Shown here piece by piece: positions 1 through 8,084 of a DNA stretch of 64,000 nucleotides. The first letter of the stretch is position 1, and each line of letters starts with the position of its first letter. Made by a program: the position numbers and the translations under genes. The stretch spans positions 186,001 through 250,000 of the forward strand of contig JADHYV010000017.1 of assembly GCA_027604705.1 (NCBI GenBank). The letters run 5' to 3'. This DNA is from Allomyces arbusculus. Lineage: Eukaryota > Blastocladiomycota > Blastocladiomycetes > Blastocladiales > Blastocladiaceae. Below the pieces are notes generated by a model. The model saw only the letters and a program-made list of their open reading frames with translations. It was not told the DNA's origin and did no database searches.

Positions 1-640
1 ACGTTTCCTGTGCGCCCAATCTTCAAGATGCTTGCGCAACTGGAATCGTCCGCCATGGTGATGGTCACGCTCACCCAACAGGCCAGCTTCCCTCGCCTGG
101 CTTGTTGGACCTTGCTTGGAAATGAGCTGCAAATTAATACCATTGCCTGTCAGGGTGTCACCCGCGTCGATTTTCTGCCCGAAGTCGACCATATTGGCCT
201 CGACAAGGTTACTTTCAATGACTTGGCGATAGCAGGTGGCAACATGACGCTTGAGCAAATGCCACTGCTCCACCGAATCGACGGTCGCAGACACAAGATC
301 TGGACATATAAATATTTTGACGGAACAAGCTGCCCGAGTCGCTCACCGTATTCGCATCATTTCCGCAGGCCGAGACGGCGGTGGTTCTTGCAGCATCCGC
401 GCTCAAGGAACTCGCCCTACACAGTATCTCGGGTATTGCTTTCCATGCACCGTACTTTCGGCCACCTCTGCCGGATCTGGGCGACTTGACCATGCTTGAA
501 TCTTTGGTTTTTGCGGACCCTCGTTCACGGACGCGTCGCTCGAATTCGTGGAGCACATCATGCAATGGCTGAGACTGCCTCAGATCATTGTGCGCCGCGG
601 CCAGATCCGTCACGGCGCGGCCGCACAATTTCCGGTGCGC
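1..640 (+). pseudogene. Degenerate LRR-like reading frame, cut by the window edge
   Basis: Short leucine-rich stretches of LRR character can be read here but not in one frame. Frame 1 carries 'VTRVDFLPEVDHIGLDKVTF' (about 160-220). Another frame carries 'ALKELALHSISGIAF' and 'LPDLGDLTMLESLVF' (about 400-515). A third frame continues with 'SFTDASLEFVEHIMQWL' (about 520-575). The switch near position 520 has no room for an intron, so this looks like a frameshifted relic rather than a spliced gene. The style resembles the F-box/LRR protein encoded at 22442-24073, but I see no direct sequence identity with it. The 5' part lies outside the window, so F-box content cannot be judged. It could also be a low-quality sequence stretch of a live gene. 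Confidence 0.35.
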
Positions 641-695
641 ATCGTCCACCCATTTCCGGCGCTCCGCTGTTCGTACCAGTGGAGAAGCGGCGAGC

Positions 696-1299
696 GATGT
701 GGAAACGGCCGCGCAACAAGAACAACGAGAGTGATGTGGGCAAAAGCGATGTGGGCGAGAGCGATGACGACTCCGGCTGCGAGCGCGCAAGCGACGACGG
801 CGGAAGCGCGAGTAGCAGCGGCGATCATGACGAGGAGAACGGTGAGAGTCGCAGCGACAGCACCAGCTCTGACGATGACGTCGACGAGGACGCGGACTTG
901 CCCGACGCCAACGATCCGTGCCTCACGTCGCTCAATACGATTGCGTTACGACCCATGCTAACGCTCACAAACCAAAACAACAGCGCCGTCATGAGGCCGC
1001 AGCTCACGCACGTCGTTGGTGCGCTCCTGCCGCTGTGCGCCCTGCATATTCTCCTCACGACGGCCAACGAAGACGCATCCGTGATCGCGCGCATGGCACT
1101 CTGGGCCGCACGGGTATCCAAGCAACCCAGAGCCCGGCCGCTGCCCGTGGTCTTACTGGTCGCCAAGGACGTGCGGGAGACTCTTCGCAACCGCAACGTT
1201 GCGGAGCATGTGATGGCTGAGTTGCGGCGGCACGACGGTGCCGAGCTGGCGGTGGCGACGCCACTGTGGAACCGGGCGCGGGTCGATGAGGTGGTGTAG
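696..1299 (+). CDS. Hypothetical protein with acidic Ser/Asp-rich N-terminus
   Basis: The frame is open from 496 to 1299; I prefer the ATG near 696 (MWKRPRNKN), giving about 200 residues. Residues about 8-70 are very rich in Ser, Asp and Glu (low complexity, probably disordered and phosphorylatable). The remainder is ordered in character, with leucine-rich stretches such as 'GALLPLCALHILLTTA' and 'LPVVLLVAKDVRETL'. I do not recognise the family. It may be the C-terminal part of the degenerate LRR-like gene just upstream, because the same frame stays open through the junction and the second half has LRR-like spacing of leucines. In that case it would be part of the relic and not an independent gene. 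Confidence 0.4.
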
Positions 1300-2183
1300 G
1301 TCATGTATTTGAGCACGAGAAGTCGGTGCTGATTGGACGCGTGGATGAATGATCGCGTGGTCTTTCTGAACGTTAGGAGCCTTGACGCGTCCTTGCTCAC
1401 TCCACTCTGCGGGCGCCGCCATCCCCACTGGCGCGTGCCGTCTCCATGCACCCCACGTCCGTATGCGGATGGGAGGAGACGAGGTGTCCGCCGCCATCGC
1501 GTGCATGCGTCCGGGATATTTCCGTCGCGGTATGCCGCGGGACCATGCACCTCGCGCGCTCAAAGAGAATGCGTAAAGTAGCCCCAGGTTCGCGCCAACG
1601 TTGTTCGAGGCTTGCACCATCATGGGGTCCTGTTGCGTGGTCAGGCGCCCCTTCACGCTCCTTGCTCATTGGCTAGGTCAAAATTGCGCGTGCTGGGTGG
1701 CGAGTCAAGGCTCTTCCCTGCAGAAGAGTTCGAGAATCGATGGGCGCGCGGCGACGTTTGACAGAGTGGGTCCAGCAAGGGGGCGAAGCGTTGCGCACAC
1801 CCAGTCATGAAAAAACGTTGACGACGAACCCAACGCTTTGTTGTTTAGTTTCGTTGCGTGCCTCCCTGCTTGCGCATGCTGCTGCTCCCACGCGTGCACT
1901 GTTGCTCCCTTCTGTCCGGCGAGCTGCAAGTTATATGAAGGTAGCGTGCCCCCCGGACGTCGACCTCAGCTCTTGGTGCAAGATTCTGAACCGTTCAAGC
2001 ATCGCAACGTCGCGGGCGTTCCGTTCCTGCATCAAGTCGACCATCACTCGCACACCGAGCCGGCGGCTATCGCTACCAGCTTCACCGCGCCGCTCGTTCC
2101 GACCAGCACTTCCAGCGCCACTACCCATCGGCGTAGTGCTTTTCGGCCATTTTGCCGCCGACAACCGCATTTGCTCAAGAAAA
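1300..2183. other. Non-coding stretch upstream of the PY-motif membrane protein
   Basis: About 880 bases without a credible gene. Frames open here lack family resemblance and overlap on both strands. It is presumably the 3' flank of the upstream frame plus promoter and leader of the gene starting at 2184. No clear TATA box, repeat or RNA gene was seen. Confidence 0.5.
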
Positions 2184-3527
2184 ATGACCGAAGTCGGCGA
2201 GATTATCAAGTGGACGTCATTTGCCGTATGCATCATCGTGTCTGCGCTTTTCCTGTGGCTCTTTCGCCAGCGGCAGGACCAGGCCATGGACCTGCTCGAA
2301 GTGTATTCGCGGCAAGTACTCGACACGGAGCGGCGTACGCAGGCGATGTTGCAAGAAGTCATGGCGCAGCGGCACGTGCGTTACGAAGAGGACACTATTG
2401 ACCCGTTGCCAAAGTACACGGTGCACGCGGCTGCCGACGAGCCGCACATCGACTTGGCCGACCTCGAGCAACGGCTTGCCGTGATCGTCGAGGAGCTCGA
2501 GTCGGGTGCGATTGTGGTCACGGCCGAGGAGCCTGTCATGGCCATGTCGCCTGCATCGTCGGTCGCCGGGTCGGCACCGGGCTCGCCACGACTTGGGCCG
2601 AGCAACGCTCGCAGTACTCCACGGCGGCGTCCGGACAGCGGCACGGCAACGCCGCCCATGCGGTCGGGTGCAGCGACCCCACCGATTCGGTCGGGCACGT
2701 CGACGCCGCCGCTTCGGTCGGGAACGCAGACGCCGCTCATGGCGACGCGGTTCCAGCACGTTCTGGGTCGGCATTCCCCGCACCATTCGCGACAGCCGTC
2801 GGCCACGTCGATGCGCGGTGCGTCTGCGCCAGTGTTTACGACGTCGCCTCGGTCATCCGACGAGTCGGACGATATCCAGCCGCACCTGCACCCACCTCGT
2901 TCCAGCAACGGCGACGACGACGTCCTGGCGGCCATTTCAGGCCATCCTGCATCGCAGGTTCGAGGACGCACGCCGTCGCGTCCGTCGTCGCCCGTACATG
3001 AACACGCGAGCAACCGGCACTCGTGGATTTCGGCCGTGTGGCCTCTGTCGCGTTCGTCGTCTCCAGGACGCGCGGCATCGCAAGATGGCGACGAGGGCGA
3101 CCATCACCACCATCACGCGCATCACCATCATCATCATCATTCCCACCACCACCACTGCACGGACGCGCATGTGCAGCCTGTGCACTTGACGCTGAGCTTG
3201 CCGCCACCGCCAAACTACGATGCTGCGCTGGCGGCACCACCAGTATTGTCGGCGATTCCCGAGGACGTGCAGGACGTAGAGGTAGAGGTGCCGAGCCCGA
3301 TCCCATGCTCTCAGGACCTGCCCGTGACGGGAGACGCAGCATCCATGACGAGCGCGTGCACATGGGTGCCGTCGACGCCCACACTGGCCCCACCGATAGT
3401 AGACGTTGTTACAGTCGACGTGTCTGAGCCCTGCCCGGTGGAGAGGATAGAGGGGCCCGTGGAGATGAGTATGGGCGATGTTGCGGCCGCGCCAGAAGAA
3501 AGTGGTCGGCAAGAGTTGGCATCGTAG
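2184..3527 (+). CDS. Single-pass membrane protein with PY motifs and His-rich run
   Basis: The predicted protein has 447 residues. The frame is open further upstream, but the ATG at 2184 (AAAAATGACC) is chosen because it puts a clean signal-anchor right at the N-terminus: a hydrophobic segment at about residues 9-28 (around 'FAVCIIVSALFLWLF'). A short charged, helical region follows, then a long disordered tail rich in Ser, Pro and Thr. The tail carries an LPxY motif ('DPLPKYT', about residue 74) and a PPxY motif ('PPPPNYDAAL', about 345). Four imperfect copies of an 'RSGTxTPP' unit lie at about 150-190. A histidine run encoded by CAC/CAT lies at 3101-3160. PPxY and LPxY are ligands of WW domains in Nedd4/Rsp5 ubiquitin ligases, and fungal Rsp5 adaptors are often small single-pass proteins of this design. 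The adaptor role is inference; no catalytic domain is visible. Confidence 0.65.
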   Translation: MTEVGEIIKWTSFAVCIIVSALFLWLFRQRQDQAMDLLEVYSRQVLDTERRTQAMLQEVMAQRHVRYEEDTIDPLPKYTVHAAADEPHIDLADLEQRLAVIVEELESGAIVVTAEEPVMAMSPASSVAGSAPGSPRLGPSNARSTPRRRPDSGTATPPMRSGAATPPIRSGTSTPPLRSGTQTPLMATRFQHVLGRHSPHHSRQPSATSMRGASAPVFTTSPRSSDESDDIQPHLHPPRSSNGDDDVLAAISGHPASQVRGRTPSRPSSPVHEHASNRHSWISAVWPLSRSSSPGRAASQDGDEGDHHHHHAHHHHHHHSHHHHCTDAHVQPVHLTLSLPPPPNYDAALAAPPVLSAIPEDVQDVEVEVPSPIPCSQDLPVTGDAASMTSACTWVPSTPTLAPPIVDVVTVDVSEPCPVERIEGPVEMSMGDVAAAPEESGRQELAS

Positions 3528-4223
3528 AGCAGGCTTGCAGTCAAATAGATTGATAACTTGAAGCCTCGAAAGTTGAAAACGTTGCAGCAAATTACTATTA
3601 CGCCGTAGCCGGCTGTCAATCGCGACATGGTACCCTCGTTGCGTTGGTTCGCATTTGTTGTGCGTGGCGACGACAAGAGCGTCGCGACGAGGGTTGCTGC
3701 AAATCATGAACGTGAAGCACGCCACGATCATGGCGACAGCGACGCGAATTCATCCACATAGCGACTGGGCCGCCCAATCAAAACGGCGGGCGACGTCCTG
3801 CGACGCGTGTATTTCACGTCGCTTTGAATATATCGAACGGGTCCCGGTCGCGGGTCGGCCGCGCGGGAACGCCATGGAAATGCAGAAGAGCACGGTCAGA
3901 AGGCCGGCGCGACCGCGATGCACGGGTGACTTGGTGCGGCACCGCTGCCTCCGACTTGGCCAACTTTGCTGGTGCTGGCTTTCCCCATTCTCTCTCCTCT
4001 CTCGCACCGCATCGCGCCCACTGCGACCATATCGAGGGCAACTGTTCACGCTCCGCGGCCCACGCCATCATCAGCGTCAGCCGCCCGGCATTTACAATAG
4101 ACGAAGGGACCCACGCTCCCACGCGCAAAGTGGCAGTGAGACTGCCGAGCAAACGGCCAGTGCCAACCAGTACCACCAAGTCCAGCTTCTGCACCAACGA
4201 ACCCCCGCAATACCCGCTCGATC
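3528..4223. other. Intergenic region upstream of the mucin-like gene
   Basis: About 700 bases between two genes in the same orientation. Nothing but short shadow frames is seen. The last 200 bases are CA/CG-rich and probably form the promoter and leader of the gene at 4224. Confidence 0.5.
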
Positions 4224-6584
4224 ATGGCACCGCGCTGCGATCCGCATGAGCGCGCGCTCCGGCCCTTCAAGATTATGGCGCTCCTCGCTGTCGCGGCCCT
4301 TGCCGCGGGCATGATCGCGGCTCCCGTGTTTGCCTTGCCCGCGCCGGCTGTCAGCACGGACCAGCCTGCCGTGCCGGCCCCTGCACCGGCCACAGCCGAG
4401 ACGAGCGCACCGGCCTTGCCGGCTATTGCCAATGCCTCACCTGCACCGGCGCCGACTCCCGCGGCAGTCTCCACGGCCGCTCCAACGAGCAAAGTGGTCG
4501 TTGCTGCAGCGGTCGAGACGCCTGCCCCGACCGCGGCACCGCCGCGCTTGATTGACACGGCGCTGCCGGCCGCGGCGGCCCCGATTGCAACGTCCACCGC
4601 GAATAGTGCCGTGTCCGCGGCCGGTGCCGGTGCGGTGGTCAGTACTCCTGCACCCGCTCCCGCGTCGTCGTCGTCGGCGGCGGCACCTGTCGCGGCGGTC
4701 CCGACCGTTGCCAAGGCCATTGTCGCGGGCCCTGATCCGACGTCTGTAAGCGATGCCGGCAAGGTGGTGGTGGTGACGCCCACGCCCGCCGCAACGGCAG
4801 CGAGTACGAGTGTGCCAGTGATCAAGCCGACAACAACGATCCCCTCGAATGGCGACGCCACAACGCCTCCCACGGCTGTGATCACTGATCCGACGGTACC
4901 GGCGACGACGTTGAATCCGACGGTCGTCGAGCCTGTGGCCAACGTGACCGACACGCCGGTTCCCACGGAGCCGTCGCAGATTCCTACCGACCCTACTGCG
5001 ACGCCTGATAGCACAGTGGACCCGACGCCGAGTCTGCAGATCCCGACCGCGACGAGCAAGCCGGCCAGTATTCCGTCGAGTGCGTCGGTAACGGCCGCAC
5101 CGACCGCTGTGCCCTCGTCGAGGTCGTCTGTGCCAGCCCCCACACCGACTACGGACGTGCTCCCGCCGCCCGTTAAGACTTTGCCGCTGTCCTCGTCGTC
5201 GCCGGCGCCAGTTCCGACCGTAGCGCCGCAGCCGACCGACGTCCCGCTCCCGCCGATTGCGAACCCGCCCTCCGCTTCGTCGACGGCACGAGGCACCGGC
5301 GCGCCGACGAGCGCGAGTACGCCTACGCCGATCAACACGGACGTGCCGCTCCCCCCCGTCGTGACGCCCGTTCCGACCAACACGGACGCGCCACTGCCTC
5401 CCGTCGTGACGGCCGTGCCGAGCAAGACCGACGCTCCGCAGCCGACGTCCGGTACGGATGTGCCCATGCCGACCACACCTTCCACGGACGTGCCAATGCC
5501 GCGGCCTCCCTCGACGAAGACGGCCACGTCGGTTGGCGCAGTCACGCCGACGCCCGCGCCCACGGACGTGCCGTTGCCGCCGGTCGTTTCTCCGCAGCCA
5601 TCGGCCACGGCATCGGCCAGTCCGGTTCCGCTCCCGCCCGTGGTCACGTCGGATGCGCCCTCGGCAGCCCCCGTTGCTGCGCCGACGGCGGTTCCGACCG
5701 AGACCCCGAACGTGCCACTGCCGGGTGTGGTGAGCGATGCGCCGCACCCGACTGTCGCTCCCGCAGCCAAATCGTCGACCAATCCGCCCCTTCCGTTTGT
5801 GGCCGCGACGAGTGATGGTGCTTCTGCTGCTGCGGCGACGGCCACGGCACCCATGCCCACGTCGGCCACAACTGCATCGGAGCTGACCGCAACGCCGACC
5901 GACGTGCCCACGGCGCGCGTGCGTCCTGACGCGGCCATGGGTGGTGACAACGTCACAGGCCAGCCGCTCGACAACGGCTCGAGCGGTGCCGACTCGAGTA
6001 CCGACCACCCGATCGTCGGCGGCGGCGCCCTGTTCCGCCCGTCCAGAATGTCCAGCACCGGAACCACGAGCGGCACTGACGGCGACGCATCGACGTCTGA
6101 CTCGAGCAAGCTGCAGGCCAATTCCGAGGGCACGACGATATTAGCAAGCGACGGCGCCTCGCCTGTGATTTTTGGCGCGGCCATGTTTGGCGGTTTGGCC
6201 GTGGTCGGCGCGGCCATGGTCGCTCTGTACCACCAGCACAACAAGCGCAGCACCAACGCGGCTGCTGTGATCCCGGGCTCACCGGCGACGTCCGCAATGG
6301 ACGCAGAGAACGACGACCGTGCGAACGATTTTGTCGACGTGACTGACTGGGACTTGCCGCCGCAGCAGCAGCATGGCGCGCACACAGTCTCGTACGCGCC
6401 GTACGGCATGTCGACCGACGCGCCGACGTCGTCGTCGCTGACCGTGGCCGCTGGCGCCCCATCGATGACAGGCGTGCCGCTCCCGCCTCCGCCGCCGCTG
6501 TCGTCGGGGACGTCGGCGGTTTCGGGTGGCGCGGGGTCGTCAGCGCACGGGTCGTCGAATCAGATGAGTTACTTTGAGCTGTGA
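4224..6584 (+). CDS. Mucin-like type I membrane protein, Pro/Thr/Ala-rich
   Basis: The predicted protein has 786 residues. A signal peptide is visible near the N-terminus (about residues 17-37, around 'MALLAVAALAAGMIAAP'). The start could be the ATG at 4224 or the in-frame ATG at 4275; the latter places the signal sequence at the very N-terminus. About 590 residues follow that are almost only Pro, Ala, Thr, Ser and Val, with degenerate repeats of a 'TDVPLPPVV' unit at about residues 330-500. Such a stretch is a typical target for O-mannosylation. One transmembrane segment lies at about residues 648-670 ('FGAAMFGGLAVVGAAMVAL'), followed by basic HNKRS and a cytosolic tail of about 110 residues ending in 'NQMSYFEL'. 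Overall it looks like a cell-surface stalk or sensor protein. No ligand-binding domain is recognised, and function is unknown. The long frame on the opposite strand is a composition artefact. Confidence 0.75.
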   Translation: MAPRCDPHERALRPFKIMALLAVAALAAGMIAAPVFALPAPAVSTDQPAVPAPAPATAETSAPALPAIANASPAPAPTPAAVSTAAPTSKVVVAAAVETPAPTAAPPRLIDTALPAAAAPIATSTANSAVSAAGAGAVVSTPAPAPASSSSAAAPVAAVPTVAKAIVAGPDPTSVSDAGKVVVVTPTPAATAASTSVPVIKPTTTIPSNGDATTPPTAVITDPTVPATTLNPTVVEPVANVTDTPVPTEPSQIPTDPTATPDSTVDPTPSLQIPTATSKPASIPSSASVTAAPTAVPSSRSSVPAPTPTTDVLPPPVKTLPLSSSSPAPVPTVAPQPTDVPLPPIANPPSASSTARGTGAPTSASTPTPINTDVPLPPVVTPVPTNTDAPLPPVVTAVPSKTDAPQPTSGTDVPMPTTPSTDVPMPRPPSTKTATSVGAVTPTPAPTDVPLPPVVSPQPSATASASPVPLPPVVTSDAPSAAPVAAPTAVPTETPNVPLPGVVSDAPHPTVAPAAKSSTNPPLPFVAATSDGASAAAATATAPMPTSATTASELTATPTDVPTARVRPDAAMGGDNVTGQPLDNGSSGADSSTDHPIVGGGALFRPSRMSSTGTTSGTDGDASTSDSSKLQANSEGTTILASDGASPVIFGAAMFGGLAVVGAAMVALYHQHNKRSTNAAAVIPGSPATSAMDAENDDRANDFVDVTDWDLPPQQQHGAHTVSYAPYGMSTDAPTSSSLTVAAGAPSMTGVPLPPPPPLSSGTSAVSGGAGSSAHGSSNQMSYFEL

Positions 6585-6999
6585 TGAACACGCCCGGCTC
6601 AACAGGCCAATCGGTTTTGCCATCGTTTTTTCTTTTGCGATGCTCGAGATGGTTGGTGGTCCTCGAGCCCCATATTTCCGTACCTCGATGAGTTCCACTG
6701 GTTGCAATCCCTGTCCACCTGTTTTTGCAGTTCGTTGTGATGGTCTGGCCCCGCAACATTGGCGGAGTCAATATAATGATTATGATGTGCTGTTGGTTCG
6801 TCGTGCGCTATCCAGCCTCTTTTCCTCAACGAAAATTCCGCGAATCGCTCGTTGGCCATGTAACGTGACAGCTTGCGGTTATCCTCGCAGGGCGCGGCTG
6901 GCCAGATCGACGCGTTATGTCGCGAACCAAGCCCCTAGCCATCACCATTGGGAGGCGTTGCTTCTGTGCTCAGACGAAAAAAGGCGAGAAAGGGCAAAA
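6585..6999. other. Intergenic, no gene seen
   Basis: Less GC-rich than the genes around it. No coding signal, TATA box or repeat was recognised. It lies between the 3' end of the mucin-like gene and the conserved 3'-flank element at 7000-7200. Confidence 0.5.
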
Positions 7000-7200
7000 G
7001 AACGACAGGCTCGTTCAAACTATCTGACAACTGCCGAGGAGGCAGGCGCATTTTGGCAAGGGCGCCTCTATGATCAACTCCCGTCACCTCTCGACACGTC
7101 AGAGCGCCGCACACCCTGCGCTATTCGCTCCTTGAATGATATGGTGCTGTTAATTGATTCAAAAGGATGACCCGCATCCGCGCCAGCAATTGTATTCATT
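7000..7200 (-). repeat. Copy A of a conserved F-box-family 3'-flank element
   Basis: Read on the minus strand, this segment aligns by eye with the 3' flank of the intact F-box/LRR gene (24205-24375) and with the flank of its broken copy (25040-25205). The best-kept core is 'TAGCGCAGGGTGTGCGGCGC', then a 'TCTGACGTGTCA' block, then 'GGCGCCCTTGCCAAAATGCG'. The core forms a GAGCG/CGCTC hairpin and starts with a good match to a tRNA A-box (TRGYNNAG). A poor B-box-like block follows about 40 bases later. Confidence 0.65.
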
Positions 7201-7560
7201 TCAAAAGGCGGGCTCAGATTGTTTACGAAATGATCATGAACAAATACGCGAGCGTCCCTCCACTTTGGCACCTTCCACGCTGCTTGCAGGCGACACGACA
7301 TCAACGATCACGGCGCGCGCGTCATTACACGCAACCGCCCGCCGCCTGCTTCTTTGGCAGCCCGCACCCGAACAGATCAAAGTGGAGAAGCTTTCTTGTC
7401 GGCACGCTGAGCGTGGTCACCGTGACCGCCATGTCAGGGCTTGCTGCATCGACCCCCCCCCCCCCCTCCCCCAATCGCCTAACTTGGTGATTGGCAGCTG
7501 CTCGAGCAACGTGGTCGTGTTGCGGACCAGATTAGCCGAAACCGGCTCGTATTTGAACTG
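7201..7560 (-). pseudogene. Relic of an F-box/LRR gene (third family member)
   Basis: On the minus strand the stretch reads 'LLEQLPITKLG', matching 'LLGALPITDLG' in the intact F-box/LRR protein at 22442-24073. DNA similarity continues through its last leucine-rich repeat ('CTTCTCCACTTTGATCTG') and past the position of its stop codon into the 3' flank. About 80-90 bases of LRR sequence are missing internally. A homopolymer run of G (minus strand) at about 7451-7470 interrupts the frame, so the copy is dead. Weaker similarity may extend to about 7700. The N-terminal half, including the F-box, is absent. Confidence 0.6.
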
Positions 7561-8084
7561 AACGGATGCATTTGATTTGCTAGCGGTTTTTCTCGACTCT
7601 CTCCACCTACTCTCAAGCCGGATGGAGCATGGGCTGCTGGGACCGACAATACACGCCGGAGCGGCCAAAATCAGAACCTCGATCAATAGAGGCCAGCAAA
7701 ACGCGTTCGGCGGCAGTCATCGCCGGGGAGCGGCCAAATACTGCATAAAGGAAGATTGCCAATTGCGATTGTCATCCCCCGCAAGCACTGTCGATTATAG
7801 ACACGAATACATCGATGGGTGAACAACAAAACTTTTCACCTCATTTTGAGCCAAGACAGGTCGGTCGTCGAGTGCAAAACGTGGTGACCTGCACTGTTGC
7901 AGACGACGTGCCAACTTTCCTCGCACTATTCCATTAGCCAGGGGGTACGGAAAAATGCAGGTGCATGAATAAATCTACGTTCGTGCCTATTTACAAAAGT
8001 CTCTCCGCCGACCCGGGTCATCCAAAAACAAAATTCGATCCACTTCCCCGTCTTTCGCGTCGCTCACGCCATTTTCCATTCCCC
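7561..8084. other. Intergenic between the F-box relic and the dynamin-like gene
   Basis: No gene recognised. Possible weak continuation of the F-box relic to about 7700 on the minus strand, then the 3' flank of the dynamin-like gene. Confidence 0.4.

Noticed and set aside
1600-1680. Possible fourth copy of the F-box-family flank element
   Set aside because: Only scattered short matches to the consensus; the hairpin and the invariant CCAAAATGCG block are absent.
4046-6409. 787-codon open frame antisense to the mucin-like gene
   Set aside because: Long antisense frame caused by GC-rich repetitive codons; the plus strand has signal peptide, TM segment and tail that make biological sense.
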